A stretch of 5,617 nucleotides of DNA from Thermoleophilia bacterium. Lineage in GTDB: Bacteria > Actinomycetota > Thermoleophilia > Gaiellales > Gaiellaceae. Position 1 is the first letter of the stretch. Every line of letters starts with the position of its first letter. The position numbers and the translations under genes were made by a program. Below the pieces are notes generated by a model. That model worked only from the letters and a program-made list of their open reading frames with translations. It did no database searches and was not told the DNA's origin. The stretch covers positions 1 to 5,617 of the forward strand of contig JABFWJ010000166.1 of the NCBI GenBank assembly GCA_013362295.1. The letters run 5' to 3'. This document shows, piece by piece, positions 1 to 5,617 of this stretch.

Positions 1-1
1 C

Positions 2-283
2 TACGAACGGCCGACGCATCCGTACACGCAGGCACTCGTCTCAGCCGCGCCGGTCCCGGATCCGGAGCTTCGCGGCGTGCGCAAGCAGATCGTGCTCGAG
101 GGCGAGATCCCGAGCGCCGCCGAGCCGCCGAGCGGCTGCGTGTTCCGCACGCGCTGCTGGAAGGCGGAGCGCATCTGTGCGGAGGTGGAACCAGAGCTCG
201 TCGCGCGCGAGGCGGGTCCTCAGCGAAGCGCGTGTCACTTCGCCGGGACGGACGGCCTCCCCGCGACCGCGCTCAGCGGGTGA
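2..283 (+). CDS. Oligopeptide/dipeptide ABC transporter ATP-binding protein, C-terminal fragment (OppD/OppF/DppD type)
   Basis: The last 93 residues of an ATPase that energises peptide (or related solute) import through an Opp/Dpp-type ABC transporter on the cytoplasmic face of the membrane; the Walker and signature motifs would lie off the left edge. The frame is open from base 2 and ends at TGA 281-283. The fragment has the hallmark C-terminal extension of this family: HPYTQAL near residues 6-12, then LEGEIPS (32-38), PPSGC (42-46), FRTRC (48-52) and a final ACHF (77-80). Four Cys (46, 52, 59, 78) fit the C-x5-C-x6-C-x18-C arrangement of the oligo_HPY extension, known to hold an iron-sulfur cluster in some relatives. 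OppD, OppF and nickel-transport ATPases share this tail, so the exact substrate cannot be told. It converges on the sugar transporter genes and is probably the last gene of a separate operon. Confidence 0.93.
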   Translation, partial: YERPTHPYTQALVSAAPVPDPELRGVRKQIVLEGEIPSAAEPPSGCVFRTRCWKAERICAEVEPELVAREAGPQRSACHFAGTDGLPATALSG

Positions 284-292
284 GCTCGAGTC

Positions 293-322
293 GATCCGTC
301 ATTTGCCTACGCGGATCCGTCA
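293..322. repeat. Short direct repeat (GATCCGTCA twice) between convergent gene ends
   Basis: The 9-mer GATCCGTCA occurs at 293-301 and again at 314-322, 21 bases apart. The right copy contains the TGA stop (minus strand) of the MalG-like permease and sits in an 8-base palindrome, CGGATCCG (312-319). The region between the convergent genes is only 36 bases (284-319). Just upstream, GCTCA-GCGGG-TGAGC (271-285) could form a 5-bp hairpin over the stop codon of the ATPase gene, but no T-run follows on either strand, so neither element is a convincing intrinsic terminator. The repeat may be chance in GC-rich DNA. Confidence 0.35.
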
Positions 323-1144
323 CTCGCCCTTGACGGCACCCGAAACCAGACCGCGAACGAAGTAGCGCTGACCGAATACGTACAGCGTGACGACCGGCAA
401 CGTCGCGAGCGTGAGACCGGACATGATCACCGGCACGTTCAGGCTGTAGCGGCTCTGGAAGCCGGTGATCCCGACCATCAGCGTCTTCTTCGAGTCGTCC
501 TGCAGGAAGACGAGCGCGATCAGGAGCTCGTTCCAGACCCAGAGCAGGTTGACGATCGCGAGCGTGACGAGCGGCGCCGCCGAGAGCGGCAGCACGATGC
601 GGCGGAACACGCTCCACGAGGACGCGCCGTCGCACACCGCCGCCTCGATCAGGCTGCGCGGGATCGTGCGGAAGAAGTTCGCAAGCATGTAGATCGAGAA
701 GGGCAGCATCAGCCCGACGTAGATCAGAATCACGAGCCGGAACGTCGAGATCCAACCGAGCTTGACTCCGAACACGAACAGCGGGACGAGCAGGACGACG
801 GGCGGAACCACCATCAGCGAGACGAGCACGCCGAGCAACGTGTCACGTCCGCGGAAGTCCCAGCGCGTGAAGCCCCAACCGGCGAGCGCTGCAAGCGTGA
901 GCGTGGCGACGACCGAGGCACTCGTGAGGATCACGCTGTTCGCAAACCAGCGCGGAAACTGATCCGCCAACGCGCTGCGGAACCCGTTCAGCGTCGGGTG
1001 CAGCGGCAGTCCCCATGGATGGGCGAGGAACGTCGGCTGCGTCTTCAGCGCCGCGCTCACCATCACGTAGACGGGCGCGAGCGACGCCGCGGTCGCGGCG
1101 ACGAGCAGCGCGTGTTTCACGACCCTGCCGAGCGCCCTAGTCAT
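320..1144 (-). CDS. Carbohydrate ABC transporter permease, CUT1 family, MalG-like
   Basis: One of the two inner-membrane subunits forming the translocation pore of a binding-protein-dependent sugar importer. The 274-residue length is usual for MalG-type permeases. About six hydrophobic segments are visible (roughly residues 11-32, 69-92, 101-125, 135-157, 187-212, 237-257). The cytoplasmic EAA loop that docks the ATPase is clear: E167-A-A with G173 and L185-P186 (EAAVCDGASSWSVFRRIVLP). WNE (204-206) and the C-terminal QRYFVRGLVSGAVKG are also typical of MalG homologues. ATG at 1144 is chosen as start: it follows GGGG at short spacing and overlaps the upstream permease gene by 8 bases, implying coupled translation. 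A GTG at 1156 would add four residues and cannot be excluded. It is the last gene of the array. Substrate unknown. Confidence 0.93.
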   Translation of the reverse strand: MTRALGRVVKHALLVAATAASLAPVYVMVSAALKTQPTFLAHPWGLPLHPTLNGFRSALADQFPRWFANSVILTSASVVATLTLAALAGWGFTRWDFRGRDTLLGVLVSLMVVPPVVLLVPLFVFGVKLGWISTFRLVILIYVGLMLPFSIYMLANFFRTIPRSLIEAAVCDGASSWSVFRRIVLPLSAAPLVTLAIVNLLWVWNELLIALVFLQDDSKKTLMVGITGFQSRYSLNVPVIMSGLTLATLPVVTLYVFGQRYFVRGLVSGAVKGE

Positions 1145-2054
1145 CGATCCCCACACCCGTGCGACGCTGAACGCGGAAGAAGAGGATGATCAGGAGAAGC
1201 GTCGCACCGAAGAGGAGCGCCGCTGCGGACGCTGCCACCTCCGGCGCCTGGTACTGGAACGCGGTCTGGTAGATGTAGAGCTCGCTCACGACCGTCGCGT
1301 CGCCGGGTCCGCCCTGTCCATTCGTCATCACGTAGACGTAGTTGAAGACCCAGGAGACCATCGTGATCGCCTCGACGACGACGTAGAACGCGATCACCCC
1401 GCCGAGCTGCGGCACGGTCACGTACCGGTGCAGGCGGAAGAAGCGGGCGCCGTCGATCCGCGCCGCTTCGAATGTCTCCATCGGCAGCGACAGCAGGCGG
1501 GCGAGCAGGAGCACGACGCCGAAGCCGAGCTCCTTCCAGATGATCACGCCCGTCATCGTCCAGAGCGCCCAGCGCGGCTGGCCGAGCCAGTCGACCGCGA
1601 GAAACCCCAGCCCGAGCGAGCGCAGCGCGCTGTTCAGCAGCCCGTTCAGCTCGAGCAGCTGGCCGAAGATCACGCCGATCACCGGGATCGGCAGCACGTA
1701 GGGAAGGAAGATCGCGGCGCGATGGAAGCGCCAGCCGCGCAGCGCTTCGAAAAGCAGGATCGCGAGCACGAGCGCGGAGGCGACGAGCAGTGGCACCGCG
1801 ATCAGCAGGCGCGCGTTGTGCTCGACCGCGGTTCGGAACTCGGAGTCGGAGAGGGTGAGCCGGAAGTTCGCGAGCCCGGCCCACCGCCCCTGGTACACGA
1901 GCGCGGTGCGCACGAGCTCGACCATCGAGTATCCGAAGACGAACAGGACGACGCATGCCGCCGGCGCGATCCACACGAGCGGTTCGAGCCGCCCGAGGCG
2001 CACGCGGCGGCGCTGGTGCGGACGGTCGGCCGCGACGGCCCCGGACACGTTCAT
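1137..2054 (-). CDS. Carbohydrate ABC transporter permease, CUT1 family, MalF-like (UgpA/LacF type)
   Basis: The partner membrane subunit of the sugar importer, 305 residues. A basic N-terminal tail (residues 11-22, rich in Arg) precedes six likely membrane segments (about 25-45, 80-103, 112-132, 165-190, 215-240, 272-294). The EAA loop is at 196-215: E196-A-A, G202 and P215 (EAARIDGARFFRLHRYVTVP), the ATPase contact site of this superfamily. The segment FLPYVLP (116-122) and the NGQGGPGDAT stretch (245-254) are typical of UgpA/MalF-type permeases. It lacks the large periplasmic insert of E. coli MalF, as do most members outside enterobacteria. The start is ATG at 2054, 37 bases after the stop of the solute-binding protein gene; no strong Shine-Dalgarno is seen. 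The stop TAG (1137-1139) lies inside the start region of the next permease. Confidence 0.94.
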   Translation of the reverse strand: MNVSGAVAADRPHQRRRVRLGRLEPLVWIAPAACVVLFVFGYSMVELVRTALVYQGRWAGLANFRLTLSDSEFRTAVEHNARLLIAVPLLVASALVLAILLFEALRGWRFHRAAIFLPYVLPIPVIGVIFGQLLELNGLLNSALRSLGLGFLAVDWLGQPRWALWTMTGVIIWKELGFGVVLLLARLLSLPMETFEAARIDGARFFRLHRYVTVPQLGGVIAFYVVVEAITMVSWVFNYVYVMTNGQGGPGDATVVSELYIYQTAFQYQAPEVAASAAALLFGATLLLIILFFRVQRRTGVGIDD

Positions 2055-2091
2055 GCGTTCGTGCCCGGAGCCGCCGCCGGTCGGGTCGAGG

Positions 2092-3438
2092 CTAGTGGAA
2101 CGAGGCCGCCCACGACTTGAAGTTGGCGACTGTCTGACGCTGCGTGAGCCTGATCCGCTGCGCGATCCGTTCCGTCGTGGCCGCCGCCTGCTCGGCGTTC
2201 GCCGAACCGCCCAGCAGGAGCTGCGACTGGCCGAAGTTCGCCTTCGAATCGAGCTCGGTCGGGATGAAGTTCTCGAGGTACGGTGCTCCGTGCGTCACCA
2301 GCGAGAACATCAAGCGCTGCTGCGGCAGCGTGATCTGGCTCTTGTCGAAGCGGTCGTCGGCGGGGAACGCGCCCGTGATCTTGTACCACGCCTTCATCCG
2401 CTTCGGACTGTGCATGAACATGATGAAGTCGGCGTCGACCTGCGGGTACTTCGTCCACGCCGTGATGCCGACGGTCTGCGATGTCGACCCGAGCTTGCCC
2501 GCGTAGGGTCCGTTCGCCCACTTCGGCATCGGCATCAGGCCGACCTTCGCGACGCCGACCTGGCCGACGAACTTCTTCACGTCAGAGCCCGCAGTGATCG
2601 TCATCGCCGCTTTGCCTGCGGCCCACTTCTGCTGACCCTGGTAGAGCTGGAGCGAGTTGATGTCGTTGTTCCAGCACTTGTGGTCGCGCATCTGGTGGAG
2701 TCGCTGCCACCACGCGACGAACTCGGGGTCGGTGAACTTCTTCTCTCCCGAGACGGCCGCGAGCAGGTCGGAGAGCGAGCGCAGGTTCTGCGCGCCGATC
2801 AGCGAGAACAGCCAGCCGCCGAACCAGCCGTCCTTGATCCCGCCCGCCATCGGGATGATCCCCTTCGCGTTGAGCTTGTCGCACGCCGAGAGCAGCTGCG
2901 ACCACGTGCGCGGCGGCGCGATCCCGGCCTTCGCCAGCACGTCCTTGCGGTAGAGCACCGGGAACGACGGCTGGACGTACCACGGCGCCGTCCAGACCTT
3001 CCCGTTCCACGTGTCCTCGCGGATGTTCAGGTAGTGGCGGAGCTCGGATCTCGGGATGTAGTCCGAGACGGGCTTCGTGTTGCCGGCCCACGCGTCGCCG
3101 ACCGACCAGATCCCGCCCCAGAAGTACTGGAGGTCGGGGCCTTTCTTCGCCGCCGCGGCGGCCTTGAACGAAGGGATCAGTCCGTCGGTCGTCTGCAGGA
3201 CGGTCTTGATCGTGACGTTCGGATGCTTCTGCTCGTACAACCGGACCGTATCGGCGAGCCAGCCCTTCGCGCCGGCCGCCTCCTGCTCCCCCCACCACCA
3301 CATCGTCAGGTGGACCGGTCCAGTCGGGAACGCCGCACGCGCAGCGGCCTGTCCGCGGCCGGTGCCGCTTCCCGCGAGCGCGGCCGCTCCGCACGCGAGG
3401 GCGACGGCGAGGGCCGCCGCGAGCCGTTTCCTGCTCAT
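2092..3438 (-). CDS. Extracellular solute-binding protein of a CUT1-type sugar ABC transporter (family 1)
   Basis: Captures the solute outside the membrane and hands it to the two permeases encoded just downstream. At 448 residues it is the usual size. The N-terminus has basic residues (SRKR, 2-5), a hydrophobic stretch (6-22) and an Ala/Gly-rich linker to about residue 36, i.e. a secretion signal. Cys16 follows V-A-L-A and formally fits a loose lipobox, so it may be a lipoprotein. The mature part shows LTMWWWGEQ (44-52), YEQKHPNVTIK (68-78), GPDLQYFWGG (100-109) and YRKDVLAKAGI (163-173), all characteristic of this family; many Trp residues fit carbohydrate stacking. The frame stays open upstream to 4086, but that is out-of-frame reading through the neighbouring gene; ATG 3438 is fixed by a strong Shine-Dalgarno and the signal peptide. 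Substrate cannot be deduced. Confidence 0.94.
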   Translation of the reverse strand: MSRKRLAAALAVALACGAAALAGSGTGRGQAAARAAFPTGPVHLTMWWWGEQEAAGAKGWLADTVRLYEQKHPNVTIKTVLQTTDGLIPSFKAAAAAKKGPDLQYFWGGIWSVGDAWAGNTKPVSDYIPRSELRHYLNIREDTWNGKVWTAPWYVQPSFPVLYRKDVLAKAGIAPPRTWSQLLSACDKLNAKGIIPMAGGIKDGWFGGWLFSLIGAQNLRSLSDLLAAVSGEKKFTDPEFVAWWQRLHQMRDHKCWNNDINSLQLYQGQQKWAAGKAAMTITAGSDVKKFVGQVGVAKVGLMPMPKWANGPYAGKLGSTSQTVGITAWTKYPQVDADFIMFMHSPKRMKAWYKITGAFPADDRFDKSQITLPQQRLMFSLVTHGAPYLENFIPTELDSKANFGQSQLLLGGSANAEQAAATTERIAQRIRLTQRQTVANFKSWAASFH

Positions 3439-3442
3439 TGCG

Positions 3443-3449
3443 CCTCCTT
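3443..3449 (-). promoter_or_regulatory. Strong ribosome binding site of the solute-binding protein gene
   Basis: The minus strand reads AAGGAGG, then CGCA, then ATG (3438). This is a near-perfect anti-16S match and much stronger than any other site in the array. It decides the start against the long upstream open frame and fits the usual need for far more binding protein than permease. The 37-base gap it lies in (3439-3475) shows no clear promoter. Confidence 0.85.
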
Positions 3450-3475
3450 GGTGGTCGAATCCCTCCACTCCGGCA

Positions 3476-4537
3476 TCACAGCGCGAGCTCGTGGCCGGAG
3501 AGGACTTCGCAGCCGTCGTCGGTGACGACGGCAACCTGTTCGCAGCGGACGCCGCGGCCGTCCGCGTAGACGCCGGGCTCGAGCGCGACGACCATCCCGG
3601 GCTGGAGGACGGCGTCGCCGTCCGGGACGATGCGCGGCAGCTCGTGCCAGTCGGCGCCGAGCCCGTGTCCGGTGTGGTGCGGATAGTCGAGCCCGTCGCG
3701 CACGAGCGCGTCGAGCTCGCACGCACGGACGCCGGGCCCGAGGGCGGCGATGCCGCGCGCAAGCGCCTCAGATGCCGCCGCGTGCTGCGCGCGCGCCGCG
3801 TCGTCGGGCTCGCCGACCGCGAACGTCGCGCACGAGTCGCCCCAGTAGCCGCGCACGCGCGGGACCAGGTCGCAGAGCACGAGGTCGCCCTCCTCCAGCA
3901 CGCGCGCGCCGGGTGCGCCGCCGACGTCCGCCGTTCGGCTGCCGCTGACGAGATCGGCGACGAGCGCGGTCCGGCAGCCAGCGGCCTCGTCGACCGCTGC
4001 GCGGACGGACGCCCACAGCTCCAGCTCGGAGATGCCGGGCCGAGCGTGCACGCGCGCGGCGCGCTGGCCGGCGTCGCAGACGGCAATCGCCGCGCGAAGT
4101 GCCTCGAGCTCGTCCGGGTCCTTGACCGCCCGCGCGGCGACGAGCTCGCCGGCGACGTCGACGAGGCGATGCCCGTCGGCGAGTGCCGCCGGCAGCCACC
4201 CCGTCTCCGTTGCGACGCGGGCGCCGCCGAGTGTCCGGGCGAGCGCGGACCGTGCGCCCGCGACCGGGTCGAGCGGGGCGAGCGTGAAGCCGGGGTACGC
4301 CGCGACGTCGCAGCCGAGCGCGGCGAAGGCGGGTGCTTCGTCTTCGCTCACGACCGCGAGCGGTCGCTCGTCCGGACGCAGGAGCAGGAGCGGCGAGAGC
4401 GCGAACGGGCCTGGGCCGCCGTCGAGCTCGATCACGTAGCCGCACAGCCACGCAACAGTGGCCGGGCGCGCAGCGAGCAAGAGGTCCGCGCCGGCGGCGC
4501 GGGCGACCTCGAGCGCGCGCTCCCGGCGTCCGCTCAG
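3476..4537 (-). CDS. M24-family metallopeptidase-like protein (Xaa-Pro aminopeptidase/prolidase/creatinase fold)
   Basis: Predicted cytoplasmic pita-bread hydrolase using two divalent metal ions; relatives cleave Xaa-Pro peptides, creatine or other amide bonds. Numbering from the CTG at 4537 (353 residues), the creatinase-like N-terminal domain runs to about 135 and the catalytic domain follows. All five expected metal ligands are visible: D223 (LCDLVPR), D234 (YWGDSC), H291 (HHTGHGLG), E320 (VALEPGVY) and E333 (GVRCEQ). The His usually found before the first Asp ligand is replaced by Gly (TADVGGAP, about 203-210), so a substrate other than Xaa-Pro peptides is possible. The start is uncertain: there is no ATG or GTG near the expected N-terminus. 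TTG 4612 would overlap the SDR gene by 79 bases and add an Arg-rich tail; TTG 4480 would remove conserved-looking residues; CTG 4537 overlaps the SDR stop as CTGA. Lies 37 bases upstream of the binding-protein gene. Confidence 0.88.
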   Translation of the reverse strand: MSGRRERALEVARAAGADLLLAARPATVAWLCGYVIELDGGPGPFALSPLLLLRPDERPLAVVSEDEAPAFAALGCDVAAYPGFTLAPLDPVAGARSALARTLGGARVATETGWLPAALADGHRLVDVAGELVAARAVKDPDELEALRAAIAVCDAGQRAARVHARPGISELELWASVRAAVDEAAGCRTALVADLVSGSRTADVGGAPGARVLEEGDLVLCDLVPRVRGYWGDSCATFAVGEPDDAARAQHAAASEALARGIAALGPGVRACELDALVRDGLDYPHHTGHGLGADWHELPRIVPDGDAVLQPGMVVALEPGVYADGRGVRCEQVAVVTDDGCEVLSGHELAL

Positions 4538-5280
4538 AACGTCACCGTCAGCCCGCCGTCGACGCCGACTGTCTGCCCGGTCACGTACGTGTTCCGCTCG
4601 CTCGCGAGCCAAGCGACGAGCGCTGCCACCTCGTCCGGCGTGGCCGCCCGCCGCAGCGGCAGCTTGCCGTGCTCGACGTAGACGCCGGTGAACCAGTCGC
4701 TCTCGAGCTCGTTGCGGCCGTCGACCACCGACATCCTCGTGGCGACGAAGCCCGGCGCGACCGCGTTCGCCAGCACGCCGTGGTGACCGAGCTCGACTGC
4801 GAGCGTGCGCGTCGCCGCCTCGAGCCCCGCCTTCGCGACGTCGTACGCGAGCGAGAGCGTCGCCGAGAAGCGCCCGTGGATCGAGGTGACGTTGACGATG
4901 CGCCCGTAGCCACGCTCGCTCATGCGGCGGCCCGCGCTCGCGGCCAGGAAGACCGCCGCGTCGAGATCGACCGCGAGCACGCGCCGGTAGGCCTCGATGG
5001 TCAGCCCCGCCACCGGCGTCGACTCGAAGATGCCGGCGTCGTTGACGAGTACGTCGAGTGGGCCGAGCTCCTCTTCCACGCGTCCCATGAGCGCGTCGAG
5101 CTCCTCGGTGCGCGAGACGTCGAAGCGAAACGCGGTCACCGCCGGGCCGAGCTCCGGCAGCGGCTCGACGTCGACCGCGGCGACACGTGCGCCCTCGGCG
5201 ACCAGGCGCTCGGCGATCGCGCGGCCGATCCCGTTCGCCGCGCCCGTCACGAGCGCCGTGCGGCCGGCGAGCATGCTCAT
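4534..5280 (-). CDS. SDR-family NAD(P)-dependent oxidoreductase (FabG-like)
   Basis: Classical short-chain dehydrogenase/reductase, 248 residues, likely interconverting an alcohol and a ketone, in this context probably on a sugar, polyol or derived acid. The nucleotide-binding motif TGAANGIG is at 12-19; D37 at the end of the second strand favours NAD(H) over NADP(H). S133 (NVTSIHG), Y146 and K150 (YDVAK) give the catalytic Ser-Tyr-Lys, with PG at 176-177 and the C-terminal VDGG (240-243). Two departures stand out: NNAG is NDAG (80-83), and the fourth tetrad residue, usually Asn in VNL, is D105 (AVDLDAAV). The start ATG at 5280 overlaps the dehydrogenase stop as ATGA; an ATG at 5274 is a possible alternative. 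The open frame upstream of 5280 is out-of-frame reading through that neighbour. Exact substrate unknown. Confidence 0.93.
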   Translation of the reverse strand: MSMLAGRTALVTGAANGIGRAIAERLVAEGARVAAVDVEPLPELGPAVTAFRFDVSRTEELDALMGRVEEELGPLDVLVNDAGIFESTPVAGLTIEAYRRVLAVDLDAAVFLAASAGRRMSERGYGRIVNVTSIHGRFSATLSLAYDVAKAGLEAATRTLAVELGHHGVLANAVAPGFVATRMSVVDGRNELESDWFTGVYVEHGKLPLRRAATPDEVAALVAWLASERNTYVTGQTVGVDGGLTVTF

Positions 5281-5617
5281 CCGCCGCCGATCGAGACGAG
5301 CACCTTCGTCACTGTCTCCGGCTCGTCGACGAGACGGCGAAAGCCATCGGCTGCCTGTTCGAGCCGGACGACGCTCAGCCAGTCGAGCGGCGGCGTGTGC
5401 ACGGCGAGCAGTTCGAGTGCCGTGGAGAAGTCCTCGCGCGTGTACGCGTAGTGGCCGCGTACGGTGACGCCGCGCCGCACGAGCTCTCCCATCGGGACGA
5501 CGCCCTCGGCCTGCCCGAGGCCGACGACGCACACCGAGCCGCCCGAGCGGACGGCCCCAATCGCGCCGCGCCAGGTCGCCTCGATCCCGACCGCGTCGAC
5601 GACGACGTCGGCTGAGT
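5277..5617 (-). CDS. Medium-chain (zinc-type) alcohol/polyol dehydrogenase, C-terminal fragment
   Basis: The last 112 residues of an MDR-superfamily dehydrogenase; the N-terminus with the zinc ligands and the Rossmann GxGxxG lie beyond the right edge. The visible part starts in the second half of the cofactor domain: ADVVVDAVG (a strand typical of DVVxDAxG), then RSGGSVCVVGLG, then VTVRGHYAYTREDFSTALELL, and a C-terminal LEQAADGFRRLVDEPETVTKVLV, the standard end of zinc-dependent dehydrogenases acting on polyols, sugar alcohols or threonine. The GTG at 5534 is internal, not the start, because homology and the open frame continue to the edge. The stop TGA (5277-5279) overlaps the SDR start, indicating coupled translation. 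Substrate cannot be fixed from this fragment; a polyol or sugar-derived alcohol is inferred from the transporter context. Confidence 0.9.
   Translation of the reverse strand, partial: SADVVVDAVGIEATWRGAIGAVRSGGSVCVVGLGQAEGVVPMGELVRRGVTVRGHYAYTREDFSTALELLAVHTPPLDWLSVVRLEQAADGFRRLVDEPETVTKVLVSIGGG

Noticed and set aside
271..285. Hairpin GCTCA-GCGGG-TGAGC as an intrinsic terminator of the Opp ATPase gene.
   Set aside because: Only five base pairs, overlapping the stop codon, and no T-run follows on either strand.
3400..3438. Possible Tat signal in the binding protein (SRKRLA near the N-terminus).
   Set aside because: No consecutive Arg pair; the S-R-K-R order does not fit the twin-arginine consensus, so a Sec-type signal is more likely.
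1816..3525. Long plus-strand open frame (about 569 codons) opposite the binding-protein and MalF-like genes.
   Set aside because: It is Arg/Leu/Asp-rich without any recognisable domain, lies antisense to genes with clear family motifs, and is expected from high third-position GC.
3439..4086. Apparent 216-residue N-terminal extension of the solute-binding protein, suggesting a fusion.
   Set aside because: It is the out-of-frame reading of the M24 gene, Ser/Arg/Ala-rich, and the true start at 3438 has a strong Shine-Dalgarno and a signal peptide.
3077..4681. Long plus-strand open frame (about 534 codons) opposite the M24 gene.
   Set aside because: No domain or plausible start signal; low-complexity Arg/Ala/Val composition typical of the mirror frame of a GC-rich gene.
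4333..5451. Plus-strand open frame (about 372 codons) opposite the SDR gene.
   Set aside because: Arg/Asp/Ala-rich with no family signature; the opposite strand carries a complete SDR with motifs throughout.
5281..5532. Apparent 84-residue N-terminal extension of the SDR.
   Set aside because: It is the out-of-frame reading of the upstream dehydrogenase; the TGxxxGIG motif sits at the normal distance from ATG 5280.

Overview
This is a very GC-rich bacterial window. The base composition, the Arg/Ala/Val-rich reading frames and the protein styles fit a soil-type high-GC actinobacterium, perhaps of the Thermoleophilia/Gaiellales kind. That placement is inference with low certainty; there is no rRNA or marker gene to fix it. 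No stretch longer than about 40 bases between genes is left unexplained, and I see no tRNA, rRNA, CRISPR array, insertion sequence or origin.

Layout. At the far left (2-283, + strand) is the C-terminal end of an oligopeptide/dipeptide ABC transporter ATPase whose remainder lies off the left edge. Everything else (320 to the right edge) is on the minus strand and reads right to left as one compact, operon-like array: the C-terminal part of a medium-chain (zinc-type) dehydrogenase, cut by the right edge; an SDR dehydrogenase starting at 5280; an M24-family metallopeptidase-like hydrolase; a secreted extracellular solute-binding protein starting at 3438; and two CUT1-type sugar ABC permeases (MalF-like, then MalG-like). 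Junctions are tight: a 4-base ATGA overlap, a probable 4-base CTGA overlap, two 37-base gaps, and an 8-base overlap. The two transcription units converge over only 36 bases (284-319).

Working model (inference). The array encodes uptake of a small carbohydrate-like solute by a binding protein and two permeases, with two NAD(P)-dependent dehydrogenases to oxidise it and an M24 hydrolase whose role is unclear. No CUT1-type ATPase (MalK/MsmK/UgpC) is present, so the importer must borrow one or have it encoded further along. The most interesting points are departures from family consensus: the M24 protein keeps all five metal ligands but lacks the usual upstream active-site His; the SDR has Asp in place of the catalytic Asn and NDAG in place of NNAG; and the M24 gene has no good ATG/GTG start but a CTG overlapping the SDR stop. 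None of this proves a new system, but a CUT1 importer, an atypical M24 hydrolase and a tetrad-variant SDR in one operon is worth following up.
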